From: Echinarachnius parma
Taxonomy: Eukaryota > Echinodermata > Echinoidea > Clypeasteroida > Echinarachniidae
Direction of reading: 5' to 3'
DNA length: 64,000 nt
Assembly: GCA_037951105.1 (NCBI GenBank)
Contig: JBAMJV010003297.1
Coordinates: 117,744-181,743, forward strand
The notes beneath the pieces are model-generated. The model saw only the letters and a program-made list of their open reading frames with translations, had not been told where the DNA came from and made no database searches. The position numbers and the translations under genes are program-made. This document shows, in pieces, positions 1-12,216 of this stretch (its first letter is position 1; the number at the start of each line of letters is the position of its first letter).

Positions 1-1262
1 TTTTCAACAGGATTTTCCCCCCTGGGTTAAATCGCCTCATCTTTTCTTTTTTCTTTTTCTTTTTTTTTTTTTTTGGGGGGGGGGGGGAATCATATTTTAT
101 TTTCAGGAGCTACTTTTTTTCATTCATTATGAGAATAGCACTCCAACATTCAAGTTGCATAGAACTCTATGCAAATTAAGAGAGGCTCTTTTATGATTTT
201 CTTAGGCTCTGTTCAGCATGTTGGGGGCTAATTCCCCCTGCATCATTGTACATATAGACCAAGGACTAAATTTAACCCATGGGCTAACTTTGGAATTACC
301 CATAGTCTGTTGTTGAACTCAATCCATAACCTAGGATACAACTTGGCCCTCTGATGAGAGCTCAGGTCTCAATGTTTTCTCCTTGCCCCCTCTTCCCCTC
401 TTTCTCTCTGTCCTTCACATTCTCCCCTAATGATGCAAATCTCAAAAGATGGCCTTCTCTTCCGAGACATATGCCCCACAGTATGACAAAAAGAATGGAT
501 GATGTAATTGCATAGAGGATCCGTTCCTTTTGTTATGCGCATGCATGCCCTTGGCACGTTTCAGAGAAGAATGCCCACAAGATGATCTCTGAAAGAAGAA
601 AGAACTACTCTAGAAAGAAAAAACAACTTTGTATGCTCTGGAAGCTCTGGAAGATTGCCAGACATATACAAGCCATTGAAAATTTAAACCCTTCATTAGT
701 TTTTAAATTTTAAGATATCTAAGGATGAGAGAAGCTCCTTCATAAGCAGGTTGAAACAAGCTTCAGGAGATTTCAAATAGCGCTATGCAAAGGTGACCAT
801 CTTTAATATTGTATCTTTAAGTATTTGTAAAAACCCATGCAAGATCTAAACCTATACCCTTGAGACCTCTCTCCCCTCCCTTTCTCTGTATCTCTCTCTT
901 TACAGCAGGGTAGACAATCTCAAAAGATCAGACGATGTGAGCTCTAAATAGGTTAAAACCAACTTGAGGGGATTATAGGTAGCAATAATCTACCTCCGTA
1001 AATGGTGGCCATTTTGTTTTGTTTTGTTTCGCTTTATTCTTGTTTGCATCACAATACCACATCTCATGTACAATCGCCAAGTGAAAGCATACTGACACCC
1101 AATATATAAGATACGGATGATGTGTTAATGTTGATTTCTAAGGATAGAGAATCTCTAGAGATGAGAGGAAAAGCTCTACAAAGTGGTTGAATCTAGCTTG
1201 TGGGGATTTGGTAGTAGTATAGAGCTGTCAGAGCTGGCAAACTTCATTCTTCTCCTATACTG
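1..1262. other. Left flank, no gene seen
   Basis: AT-rich DNA with a T-then-G homopolymer at 60-87. Parts (110-240) resemble 7,180-7,320, another copy of a G-tract/CTAAATCGCC repeat. No exon or TIR boundary found. Confidence 0.5.
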
Positions 1263-1605
1263 CAGGGCTCGACAATGGCACTGGCCCGCTGGCCCGGGGC
1301 CAGTGAAATTTCACTTTGGGCCAGCAAAAATGTATGAAAGTCATATTTTGGTGGCCCGATCAGGCAAGCAGATTTTCAACTTGACATTGGCAAAATTAGA
1401 AAAATCCTGTTTTCTTCCATGTCACACTACATTTATAATCTCAGGTTTAATCATTAAAGAGTGATATTTTGAATGGTAAAAAAGTTTACTCATCAAATAA
1501 CATTTTCGGGCCAGTAAATTTTTCTTTAAGGCCACCAGAAAAAGGAAGAAATTATTTCACTGGCCCGGCTGGGTCACTGACAGAAACGGTAAGTGTGGAG
1601 CCCTG
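1263..1605. mobile_element. hAT-type non-autonomous element (CAGGGCTC ends)
   Basis: Left end CAGGGCTCGACA and right end TGTGGAGCCCTG are inverted copies. Flanks CTATACTG and GTATACTG match at seven of eight positions, fitting an 8-bp target duplication. The inside has GGCCCG/CGGGCC blocks also seen at 52.9 kb and 61.3 kb. Confidence 0.65.
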
Positions 1606-1910
1606 TATACTGTATACTGTTGATGCAGCAACAAATTGCAATTTTGCAGTTTTGCTTTCTTAGATCATTTCATTAAATTGTCATAAAATACATCATGCAA
1701 ACAAGTATTTTCTGGACCAGTCCTGAACAGGTCAAATGGGTATACATGTATCTGTTTCTTTGGGGGTCTCTATACTCTCATGCTTGGTTGTAACCGGGTT
1801 TTCAGTATTTGTTTTTATTCATCTGGGAAGTTGGAAAGTCGTACATCTATGGGGTTCACTCTTTCAAAGAAACAGCCACACATTCTTCAACATTGACAAA
1901 GTTTCCAAAT

Positions 1911-1990
1911 TTAACCCATTGCCTGTGGGACCCAGGAAGGCTCTGTATAAACTCTATGGGGACTGCACAATCTAGTAGTGAAGGGGTTAA
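1911..1990. mobile_element. 80-bp TTAACCC mini-element, copy 1
   Basis: Bounded by TTAACCCATTGCCTGTGGGA and the inverted ...GAAGGGGTTAA. Same family at 2,714, 6,503, 9,611, 9,797, 14,435, 17,002 and 17,514. Fits a minimal MITE with TTAA target and CCC ends, as in piggyBac-type elements. Confidence 0.65.
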
Positions 1991-2310
1991 CATAAAATGG
2001 AATGACAATCAACTTGGGATGCGGGTCTACACTTAGGTATATCCCGAGGGTCACACATTTTCCACTCATTTCCTTAGTCCATTTTGTTTTTACTTGTTTG
2101 GTGGTAAGGAGATAATTAATGCATTTTTTAAGTTCAACTCTTTCAGGGACAACCAACTTCTTGGAAACTTGTGGTGATCGAACGAATAGCGGGAAAATCC
2201 ATTAAAAAACGTCATATTGTATTGCCAGGCAGTGACATTTACCATTATTTCTGTCTAGTATTGGATGTAGTTATTCTATGTTGTTTGAAGAATACATCTC
2301 TGGTTACATT

Positions 2311-2402
2311 TTAACACTTTGAGTGCCAGGGATTTCAAAGCTCTATGGCATTTGTGTGTATTGTGTTGTGCAAAAATGCGAGCTTGGCATTCAAGGAGTT
2401 AA
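2311..2402. mobile_element. 92-bp TTAA mini-element (GAGTGCC family)
   Basis: TTAACACTTTGAGTGCCAGG at the left and its inverted form GGCATTCAAGGAGTTAA at the right. Relatives at 10,643-10,733 and, interrupted, 7,406-7,684. Confidence 0.6.
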
Positions 2403-2629
2403 GTAGAATGTAGTGAACAACCATGTAGTAAAGGGAAAGGGATGATAAACAAAATGAGTGTTTAGCCCTAAAAAAAAATGCATCAAGAAATTTGAAGTTG
2501 ACAACTAGGCAATATTTTCTGTAAATATACACACATTTACAAATTCATCAGGGGTATGATCATCCATATAATGCAGAAAGACACAAGAATCTAAACTCCA
2601 TAAAGATAACATATATTTATCTTCTGGCA

Positions 2630-2717
2630 TTAACCCATTAGCGATAATTTTGGTATACCATCCATTTTTCCTAAACCCTGGCCCGAGCAATTCTTGGACC
2701 AGTCCTGAATAGGTTAA
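2630..2717. mobile_element. 88-bp TTAA mini-element (GGACCAGTCCTGAA family)
   Basis: Ends TTAACCCATTAG and CCTGAATAGGTTAA; carries GGACCAGTCC. A better preserved relative is at 8,409-8,503. It shares its right TTAA with the next element. Confidence 0.55.
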
Positions 2718-2793
2718 CCCATTCCCTTTGAGATTATAAAATCCCCATAGACTTTGTACATAGCCCACCTGGTTCCCGTAAGCAAGGGGTTAA
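2714..2793. mobile_element. 80-bp TTAACCC mini-element, copy 2
   Basis: TTAACCCATTCCCTTTGAG to GCAAGGGGTTAA. Directly abuts the previous element with one shared TTAA. Confidence 0.65.
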
Positions 2794-2873
2794 CTGATTC
2801 TTTAGCCCGTGACAGGAGACAATCAATGGGTGTTAATTCTGTTTCATTCCTTTAAAAAGCAATCACCAAATGT

Positions 2874-3258
2874 TTAAAGGGACTTAGTAACATTGTCCAA
2901 ATCCTCAAAATAAAATTTTCATTCTAGCGGTTCCCTCATACCTTGTTGTATTCGTATTAACAATAAAATCATGGGACAGGTTTCGGTTTTTCAAATTTCC
3001 CTTTCGTTACAAAGATATGTACGATCAAAGTATTCAGATAAGAAAAACTCCGGGCGAGTTTTTCTTCTGTGTACAAAGTGAGTGCAGTGAGTTATTGAAT
3101 ATCACTTTGCATTTTCGCTCATTACTTGGCCATGCAATGTCCATTTGACTTGAAATTTTCACACAATACCCTGTGGACATATGAGACAACAATAATATAC
3201 ATTGCATCAACCATTCATCATTTTTGCACATGTCAACAAAGTTACTAGATCCCTTTAA
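2874..3258. mobile_element. 385-bp TTAAAGGG MITE, family a
   Basis: Ends TTAAAGGGACTTAGTAAC and GTTACTAGATCCCTTTAA are inverted. The whole element is repeated in reverse orientation at 28,070-28,457. Confidence 0.8.
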
Positions 3259-3289
3259 GGAAGAACTATAGCATAATAATTCAGAGGGA

Positions 3290-3910
3290 TCAAGCTATGT
3301 TTACTTTAAATCATTCCCTAACAATCATTTGGTAAATAACAGATGTACAATGAAGCTATAACAATTTAGAGGAGCCAAGTGTATTTTAACTTTAAAAATC
3401 ATTTGAAAATTATGTTTATACTAAAGCTATAACAGTGTACAGGAGTCAAGCCATGTGTATTGTTGTATTCATTCCCTAACAACTATTTGGTAATTAACAA
3501 ATGTATTATGAAGCTTTAAACATACAATTACAATTAAAAGCAGACAAATAATATGCCTTTTGAATTAATTTCCTAATAATCAGACGGCAATTGAAAAATG
3601 AGTAAAGATTTGTGTATTTTGTAAATTCATTCCCTAACAAGCATTTGCAAAAATACTTTTGTAATTAATCTATAATTGTCTAGTTACAATTAAAAGTAGA
3701 TGGAAAGTGTCTTTTAATTCATTTCCTGCCCACCAGAGGGCAATTAAAAATGAGCCAAGCAATGTATGTGATTTAATTCATTCCCTAACAATCGTTTGGA
3801 AAATAACAACTGTATTTTTAATGAAGCTATAATTGCATAGTTACATGAAGAGCAAATGGAAAATGCCTCTTAATTCATTTCCTACCCATCAGAAGACAAT
3901 TAACGAATGT
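3290..3910. repeat. ~155-bp degenerate minisatellite
   Basis: ATTCATTCCCTAACAA recurs near 3,308, 3,468, 3,625 and 3,778. A second phrase, TTCATTTCCT plus a CCA.CAGA.G box, falls in between. Four or more diverged units. Confidence 0.8.
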
Positions 3911-4784
3911 GTACAAATCATTCTGCATTTACGTCTGACTTCAGCGACCTTGACAAAACATTAGGTTAATTGAGGAGCGATTTCTTGTCGTCATTCTGCC
4001 TCGCATATGTTTGCATGCTTCTTCGCACATTCATTTTGTCTACAATCTTAAAGGGATCTGGTCACTCTGTCTAAATTTTTCACCAAACTTGCACCACTTG
4101 CATGTCTAGTGGATCTTTCATGTCTGTTTTTTCCTCTCACTGAGAGAAGTTTTTAAAAATGGCTTTGTTATTTCAACTGTTATCCTTTTTTTATTGAGAT
4201 ATTTTATGATTTAATTTGAATAAAATCATGGGGATCATTTCAATTGTGTAAAAACTTTTGACAATGAGATTATTTTCTTTTCTGTTCAAATCCAAAAAAA
4301 CAACATAAACATTGGATAAATGAAAATACAAACCGTTCATGTGGTGCATTAACATTAAGTTAAAAAGAGGACTAAAAGTAAAAGTAAGGAAAAGCCTGTA
4401 AATGGCTTTGTGGGATAAAGTTCACGTGATTATTGTCCACACATCATCGTTATTTGTGTATAATGCTTTCTACTACAGATATGAAATCATTTTTAATCTA
4501 ACATTATATTGGCATAATTGAAGCCAAGAAATAGATTTGCTTGTTTTACGTATATTAATATAAAGGTAGAGTATTGATTAAAATAGTCTTTATACTTAGT
4601 GACATCACTTTTTTATACTAGCAGTCTAGTTCTTCAACAGAAATCATGAAAAGTTATATAAAAGTTCAATTTCACTGTATTTGTTTGATTATATTACATT
4701 TAATTGAATGAAAAAGAAATACAAACAAAATCTCAATGGATTAGGAAATGTATATTATTCAGTGGACAGGGAACGTGTTACTGT
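3911..4784. other. Non-coding; one MITE fragment
   Basis: A TTAAAGGGATCTGGTCACTC end at 4,050 resembles the TTAAAGGGATCC family (10,840), but I cannot find its partner end. No gene seen. Confidence 0.4.
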
Positions 4785-5018
4785 ACATATGATGACACAC
4801 GCAGTACCCCGGGGTACCGTTGTACCCCGGTATCCCGTGTTGCGCCATCTTGTGTCCACTCGAAGTACAACTGTATTGCGTTGTGCATGCACTGCAGCGC
4901 GCGATTGTACATGTATGCATGCTATACCCACAGTACAGCCCTAAAAATTAAATAAATAATTAAACAAAATGGCGGATTTTCGTCTGGTACCCCAGGGTAC
5001 CGTTTATGTCATCATATC
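4785..5018. mobile_element. 234-bp inverted-repeat element with GGTACC blocks
   Basis: ATATGATGACA at the left and TGTCATCATAT at the right. Just inside are near-palindromes TACCCCGGGGTACC and GGTACCCCAGGGTACC. Looks like a small foldback MITE. Confidence 0.55.
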
Positions 5019-5339
5019 TAGCGTCAGACATGTGCAAGATAATTGAGGGGGAAGATGTCCATGCAACAATACAACAAGTCTGAGGAGTGAGACAGGATGA
5101 AATCTAATCATAAAATGGCTTATTCTATCAACAAAAGCTGATTAGGAAGTAGCCGCAACCAAAATCGATGGAGAGGGGCTACACAATTGCAAATTGATAT
5201 TAGAAGAATGTTTTAAAAAGAAGCTTGTGTGCATATAATAATACAAAATACAAAGAAAAAATATCACCAGCACATGAAAATACTATCAATCATTGTTTGG
5301 GAAATTATCATTAGCAGAAAGTGCCCTGGTATATATTTA

Positions 5340-5760
5340 TATTATATTATCCTGTAAATTTGTGTGCTAGTATGCATCATGTGTAATAATTATATGAAAG
5401 GAGTTGTCTTGACATTAATAACACCAGTGGCATAGCTATGAAGAGGGGGGGGGGGGGGGGGGGGAGCACGTGCCCCCCACCCCTCCAATAATCTGAAGAA
5501 AAAAAACGATCTATAGGAAAAATAAGGTTTTCTTACATTATCCTGTAAATTTGCGTGCTTGTACATATGTGTATGCATCATGATCATGAATCAAAAATGT
5601 AATGTGCAATAATTATATGAAAGGAGTTGTCTTGACATTAATAACACCAGTGGCATACCTACAAAAGGAGGGAGCACATGCCCCCCTCCCTCTCCAATAA
5701 CAGACAAGGGGACATTTTTTGAAAAAACAAAGTGTGCCCCCCCCCCCCCCCCCCCCCTCC
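5340..5760. repeat. Two-copy tandem duplication with G/C homopolymers
   Basis: TATATGAAAGGAGTTGTCTT followed by a shared GACATTAATAACACCAGTGG appears near 5,390 and again near 5,612. Each copy runs into a G- or C-rich tract (5,446-5,464; 5,737-5,760). Confidence 0.8.
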
Positions 5761-6502
5761 CCCTCAAATCAGTCTGACCACACAATGCCACTGAATTACA
5801 CAAGTCAGGGTCCGGTACACCAGAAGATGACATTTAATCATACAAAATGGGTTCTCTAAGAACATGCTTGACTTATCTATCAACAAGAAATCATTAGTAA
5901 GTAGCCGTAGCCAATCGATGGAGAGGGGCTATACAATTACAATTTGATATTCGATGACTGCTTCTTGACGATGCTGTTGTACACAATAATGTAACAGTCT
6001 GACATTTTACAATGTATTCCCCAGAACGAAATGACAAAATAACATATAAACATGCATTAAATTCTGCATGGAATTGCATTATTTTTCATGAAAATATATA
6101 AAAGATACAATTATGTTGAATGTATCGAACATCAATTCATCTTCAATTGACAGAGCCTTTGGTGAAAAACCTGGAGCATACAATACATATATGATGAATT
6201 TTAGAAAATGCTTTCATGTTATAAAAAACATATCCAGACTTATTTATTTGACCTTTTCTCATGTTATAATATTATGAAGATAAAGTCTAATTTATTCATG
6301 AATGAACCACGTCACAACATCATATTTTACATTTTCTGATCACGTAAGAATTACGAAAGCCAGAAATGAAGATGAGACCATTCATGAATATTCCAAGTTG
6401 GCAAGCTCGGCCCGAGATGTCCTGCGGTTAATTCTCAAGAGTAGACAATGTTCAGCTTGCCATCCAGAGTTATGTTGGGCTCTGTCTGGCATCTCTAGCA
6501 TG

Positions 6503-6582
6503 TTAACCCATTCCCTTTGAGATTCTAAATTCCCATAGACCTTTGTGCACAGCCCAACCGGTTCCCGCAGGCAAGGGGTTAA
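6503..6582. mobile_element. 80-bp TTAACCC mini-element, copy 3
   Basis: Same length and ends as the copy at 2,714; the two differ at few positions. Confidence 0.65.
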
Positions 6583-7139
6583 CCCTGTGAATCCTGTGAC
6601 GGCTACCCGTAGCCGGTTTGTGTAATGTTTGCTTGCCATAGCCAGGAAGAATTCTGAGGTGAACATGGCGTTGTTTAACCAGAATATAGGTGTGATTGGT
6701 CTAATTATTTCGTTGAATTTGAAGAACTTGGGTGAGAGTTGTGTGGTGTGTGGATGGTGCTCATGACCACATAACAATACCAAGTATGGAATCCCAGGGC
6801 TACCAAACAATAGAATGCTACTGACAAGTTTTTATGGCTGATATTTATGATCTCCCCATTTACCATGTAGTAATGAAATGGGCTCAAAAGGGCCCCCTAA
6901 ACCCAGCCATGCCAAACTGTCTACTCTACTCTAACGATGATGATGGTGAGGTGCGGCGCCTTCAAGGTATGTTCAAGGTATGACTGATATTTATGATCTC
7001 TCCATTTATCACAGAAGCTGCAATGAATGGAAATTAATTGCAGATTAGTGCAGCTTATATAGTGCAATGTGTGAGAGGGCTTGAAATTCCAACCCAGCAT
7101 TTCTATTGAGGAAAAGTACCAGGGGAAAAAATTGACCTT

Positions 7140-7290
7140 TATTGGGGGGGGGGGGGGGGGGGAGGGGGGGATTTGAAAGCTTGTCTGCATGAAAATAGTA
7201 CTCTTTTTTATGCATTGAAAGTAATGCAAATTTACCAGGGCTCTCTTATGATTTTTTTTTTTTTTTTTTTTTGGGGGGGGGGGGCTAAAT
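7140..7290. repeat. Poly-G and poly-T/G tracts
   Basis: A G run at 7,143-7,170 with one A, and T then G runs at 7,253-7,285 followed by CTAAATCGCC. Confidence 0.7.
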
Positions 7291-7405
7291 CGCCATGAGC
7301 CCCTGTGAATTGTTTTCAGTGAACAGTACCATGGTCTGCACTCTCATTGTGAGGAATCTAGCATGTCTTTGCATTGAACTAGAGTCTACCAAAGCACTCA
7401 ATTGG

Positions 7406-7684
7406 TTAACTCCTTGAGTGCAGAGTGGAAATATATGGGGGCTGAGGGCATTTTTTCGCCACCTAATTTTCCAAACCGCCCCCTGAAATCAGTAGGTAGC
7501 CCCTAAAATTACCATCTATAGGGTATAATGTGAACATTTTTTGGATATCCATTAAATTGGAAAAGTAGCCCCTAAAATTAAAAATTAATTCCTGCATTGT
7601 TTGAGTGTCAATTTTGCATATTTTAACCACACAATACACACAGATGCCATAGAGTTGTCAAATTCCTGGCACTGAAAGCGTTAA
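7406..7684. mobile_element. 92-bp TTAA mini-element split by a second insertion
   Basis: Outer parts (TTAACTCCTTGAGTG... and ...GTCAATTTTGCA to GAAAGCGTTAA) rebuild the 92-bp family. The middle (about 7,422-7,600) is a separate repeat containing GCCCCTAAAATTA blocks, flanked by the repeated word TTGAGTG. Confidence 0.55.
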
Positions 7685-8408
7685 ACTGGCTGCTCTGGCC
7701 TCACATTCAGGATTATTAGATACCCAGCACACGTATCAAGTGTACATGACTGGTGATTAATTTCAGAGTTTGTGTGGGTAATGTTCACTCTCAATCTTCT
7801 CTTCTTTCTACCAAAATATTGCTCGCTCAGAATCGTGTCTAGTGCTGAGGCCTTACACTATTCTCCTTACCACTATATCTTATTAGCAATAAAAGGGTGT
7901 TATGTATATCAAACGAGTTATGATTCTTATCGAGCTAAAATCCTTTTACTGCTCCCCCCCCCCCCCCCCCCATATAATATTTTGTTTAAAATATTGGGCC
8001 TGATATGATTAATAATAATTGTTGATAATTTTATAACAGCTTTTAAACAAGGAACCTCATTTTTTTAAATCCCGCACCCATCCATCTGAACACCTCCAGT
8101 GTTCATACCCTTACCCTGTGCCTCTTCACCACAAACTGTGGTTAATGAAATAAAATTTTTTTTAAAATGTCAATTTTTTTCTTGGCTCTTCCATCTTTGT
8201 GTCAACCATTTTATTCAGTTCACATTGTTGCAACAAACTAAGAAGAAGCGCATTCATTTCTAAATACATACATGAAGTCAAACTATTTGGCCATTTGGAT
8301 GCCAGAGAATGCAAAAGGACAATTAACAGGGACTTTTAGTATCTTATTCTGCACGGTTTTCTGGACCTAACCTTAAAAATGTCAGCTACTTTTTTTTTAA
8401 AGATTACA

Positions 8409-8503
8409 TTAACCCGTTAAGAACTAAATGCTTTTGCTACATGACATGTAATCTCCATAGACCTCAGCCTGAGTATTTTCGGGACCAGTCCTGAACGGGT
8501 TAA
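8409..8503. mobile_element. 95-bp TTAA mini-element (GGACCAGTCC family)
   Basis: Ends TTAACCCGTTAAG and CTGAACGGGTTAA, with GGGACCAGTCCTGAAC at the right side. Fragments at 1,714, 24,450 and 38,540. Confidence 0.6.
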
Positions 8504-8599
8504 GATAAATATCAAGGTTTGTGCAAATATAAGGTAATGCTCTTGGGCTATATATATATATGACTGTCTGATATATATATATATATGATTATATTCCAC

Positions 8600-9060
8600 A
8601 TACTAAGAATCTTGCTCTACGATTGGTCAAAAGTTAATCACGTGATGAAATATAGTTTTGCCCATTCGTTACACTCTGTAGATATCTTGGGTGAAAGTGC
8701 GTTGCACTCACTAGATAAAAAGTACTATCTACACTCCGCGGTTGCATGCCATTGAATTGAATACCAATAAGTGGCGCGATAACTCTATGCGCGCGGTTGC
8801 ATTGAATTGCTGTGGAGAGTGTGTATTCACATTCCGCACTATTCAGCAGACCATACATAGAAGACGACTCCAACACTGCCGTTGTATTGTAGGTATGGTA
8901 GTACCGGGTACGGTACCGTCTGCTTCATTTAATACGGGATTTGAATAACCACACACTGCATGCAAAATGCACGGTCAATTCAATGCAACCGCGGATGTGT
9001 GTGTGTTGCGCGAATTACAAATGTAATGCGTACTTTGCAATATGTATCGTACACCGCTTG
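8600..9060. other. CpG-rich inverted-repeat region
   Basis: GCGGTTGCATGCCATTGAAT near 8,740 is answered by ATTCAATGCAACCGC near 8,978 on the other strand, and GCGCGGTTGCATTGAATTGC occurs between. Probably an unclassified repeat rather than a promoter. Confidence 0.4.
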
Positions 9061-9372
9061 CCATGACTCTGACGTTTAGACTTTAGAACGTTGACTTATG
9101 AACTGTTTTAGTGTTTCATCATCATTGATTACAATTTTCTTGGAGTCTGACTTGGAGTTGGAGTTCACTTTCATTTTATATTGGAATAGCCATTGTTGGT
9201 AAGTAGATCAAAGTCTAGTAGTGCCGGTAACTGTAGTGTTACTGTTAGTGTTGTTAGAACTAGTCTAGGCCTAGACATTAAAAACAGTTTAAGTTGTCTT
9301 TCTCGTAGACCTAGCTACCAGTGAAATGTTTCCAATGTAGAATATAAAGCAAATAATCACCTTTTGGTTTCA

Positions 9373-9493
9373 GGCAATGGCAAACCATCACTTCCTCGGC
9401 AATCTGAATGTATACGCTATCTTTCCTCAGCTTCGCTTCGGAAAGATAGCTACATCCAGATTGCCTCGGAAGTGATAGATTGTGCCATTGCCT
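9373..9493. repeat. Large hairpin 1
   Basis: Two arms of about 54 bp, GGCAATGGC...GCTATCTTTCC and its diverged inverse GGAAAGATAGC...GCCATTGCC, around a short loop TCAGCTTCGCTTC. Confidence 0.85.
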
Positions 9494-9550
9494 TCACCAA
9501 CGGTAATTATTTGCTTACTGTCTGATATATAACATCTTCAGTAGTTATGA

Positions 9551-9909
9551 GCTCATTTTGAATAGCGATTTCCATGCAGGGCTAAACATCAGCAATGGAT
9601 ATTATACAATTTAACCTGTTCCCTACTAGATAATGCAATTTTGTAATAGAGTTTATACAGTGCCCACCAGGTTCCCACAAGCAAAAGGTTTAATAGGAGA
9701 TTCACTACTTCATCCTACCTGCATGTATAGTAATTGACTAATTTTGAATAGCAATCTCCATGTAGGGCGAAACATCAGTAATGGAGATAATATAATTCAA
9801 CCTGTTCCTTACTACATTGTACAATTCCCATAGAGTTTATACAGGGCCCACCAGGTTCCAGTAAGCAAAGGGTTTAATAGGAGATTCACTACTTCATCCT
9901 ACTTGCATG
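9551..9909. repeat. Two tandem ~187-bp units carrying 80-bp mini-elements
   Basis: Units at about 9,551-9,737 and 9,738-9,909 share TCCATG.AGGGC.AAACATCA and TAGGAGATTCACTACTTCAT. Each contains one TTAACCC mini-element (9,611-9,693; about 9,797-9,877), so the duplication post-dates that insertion. Confidence 0.75.
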
Positions 9910-9984
9910 TAGTGATCACATGGTTATTGTGTGAAACTCGATCACCCAGCAGCCTGTTCATGAATTCTAGATGATGAATAGGTG

Positions 9985-10610
9985 TGGCATTTTGATGCAA
10001 CCGATATGGCCTTTTCAGGAGCATACAGGTGTAATGTGTACATTAATTAATAATCACTTCCTAACAAAAAATCTATGAAGAGTATGTAGGTATAATGACT
10101 GATAAGTGTACTTAGTAATTCATGTTTTCGGTGATAAAGGGTTGTGACATTTTTTCATGTGATGGAGATGGCATGTTCGTGAGCATACAGCTCTAATGTG
10201 TACATTAATAATCAATTCCTCAAGAGAAAATAAAAAATAAAAAATGTAATTCAATTGACAGGGTACTTAATAGAAGGTCATACAAGTATTCAGTGATAAA
10301 TTGTAGTCACATTTTTATGTGATAGAAATAGCATATTGGTGAGCATACAGACGTCATGTGAACATGAATGATCACTTTTTTTTAGCTCAATACTTCTTTA
10401 AAACATGTATTCAGTGATAAATGGGGGTAGCATTTCGATGTGATGGAAATTGCTGTTTTCCTCAGCATACAAGTGTTATAATGTGAACATTAATAATCAC
10501 TTCTGAAGATACAATTTCAAAAATATGCTAAGCTATTCTGTAGATAAATTGCGTAGGAGTTGCATTTCTTTGGATGTACATTGCATTTTCGTGAGTATAA
10601 AGTAATCTTT
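9985..10610. repeat. ~130-bp degenerate minisatellite
   Basis: At least five units with GTGATAAA, a CATTTT.ATG.GATG phrase, GAGCATACAG and TGTACATTAATAATCA. Stray relatives at 11,290, 13,600 and 15,170. Confidence 0.75.
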
Positions 10611-10642
10611 AAAAAATAAATAAAGAGGATTTATTTCCTGAT

Positions 10643-10733
10643 TAACTCTTAACGTGCCATGGATTTTAATGCTCTATGGCATATGTGTGTAATGTAACTC
10701 TCAAAAATGCGAGCTTGGCACTCAAGGAGTTAA
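10643..10733. mobile_element. 91-bp TTAA mini-element (GAGTGCC family)
   Basis: Closely matches 2,311-2,402, sharing AAAAATGCGAGCTTGGCA and the AAGGAGTTAA end. Confidence 0.6.
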
Positions 10734-10839
10734 AAGGTCAAAAATAGGGTGTGCTCCATTCTACAACTGTCAATAGATACAGGTACTTAGTAGAATTGTG
10801 GTGCAATATGCTTGGGGCAATTTATCTAGGATCAACATA

Positions 10840-11198
10840 TTAAAGGGATCCATTAACTTTGTCAAATTCAGCCAAAATCGCTGAAGCTTCCACATTTCTC
10901 TTGTACATTGTTGATTTGCATATGCTCTGGTGACAAAAGAATAAAATGAGTTTTTATTTTTTTTATTTCTCCTTTATTATGGAGATATTTAAGACTGAAA
11001 AGCTTTCTGGGACGTTTTTTTTTTATTGCAGTAAAAAGTATTTGAATTTGGCTACTTCAATCTTTCATAGTATCAAAGTTTGTGTGGACATTCAATGTGG
11101 ATAAAATCTGACATAAATTCTCACTTTTTTTCACTAAGTAAACATTGTTCTTTTAATAACAATATCACAAATCTGATCAAGTTAATGGATCACCTTAA
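10840..11198. mobile_element. TTAAAGGGATCC MITE, family d
   Basis: Left TTAAAGGGATCCATTAACTT, right AAGTTAATGGATCACCTTAA. Related copies at 14,714-15,094 and ending at 24,297. Confidence 0.7.
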
Positions 11199-11379
11199 TT
11201 ATTGCTTCCTACAGTAAAAAGATCTTTTAAAAATTGTGTTGCTCAATTTTGTTTAGTGTCACTCTATGAATGATGGTAAATCATGTATTCAGTGATAAAT
11301 ATGGGTTGCATTTTCATGGGATGTAAATAGCATTTTTTCTGAGTATACACAGTTAAAACGAAAAAAAGGAAGAGTAATT

Positions 11380-12080
11380 ACCTGATTAAAAAGGTCAAAA
11401 ATAGGGTGTGTTCCATTCTACAAAGTTCCGGCATTATATGCAACTACTTAGTAGAATTATGTTGCAATATGCTTGGGGCAGTTTATCTAATTCTGATCAA
11501 CATCTCAAAGTGATCCATTAACTTTGAAAAACTTCAGCATTTTTGTGAGAATACAGTTACCTGTACAAAAAAAAAAGGTGATTTCCTGATTAAAAAGGTA
11601 AAAAGTAGGATGCGCTCCACTCTATGAATGTCAATAGGTACAGGTACTTAGTAGAATCATGGTGCAATATGCTTGGGGCAGTTTATCTAGGATCATCATC
11701 TCAAAGTGATCCATTAACTTTGAAAAACTTCAGCATTTTTGTGAGAATATAGTTACACAAACAAACAAAAGTGATTTCCTGATTAAAAACATCAAAAGTA
11801 GGGTGCGCTCCACTCTATGAATGTCAATAGATACAGGTACTTAGTAGAATCATGGTGCAATATGCTTGGGGCAGTCTATCTAGGATCAACATATCAAAGT
11901 GATCCATTCACTTTGAAAAACTTCAGCATTTTTGTGAGAATACAGTTACCTGTACAAAAAAAAAAGTGATTTCCTGATTATAAAGTTAAAAAGTAGGGTG
12001 CGCTCCACTCTATGAATGTCAATAGGTACAGGTACTTAGTAGAATCATGGTGCAATATGATTGGGGCAGTTTATCTATTA
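11380..12080. repeat. ~195-bp tandem repeat, four units
   Basis: GGTGCAATATGCTTGGGGCA anchors at 11,472, 11,672, 11,865 and about 12,060 (spacing 200, 193, about 195). A diverged single unit is at 10,811. Each full unit contains GATCCATTAACTTTGAAAAA, so the array was built from a locus already carrying a family d end. Confidence 0.88.
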
Positions 12081-12216
12081 AAGATCAACATCTTAAATCT
12101 CCAGATGATTCTCTAGCCCCAAGGATGGAAAGGAGATAAATTGCAACATCCTTCTCACTCAAAGTGATACTGATTCTGTGACTGATAAAAAGATTCATAG
12201 TATTGTGATGCTGGTT

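Noticed and set aside
3290..3910. Regularly spaced repeats resembling a CRISPR array
   Set aside because: Units are ~155 bp, diverged and AT-rich in an animal genome with introns; this is a minisatellite.
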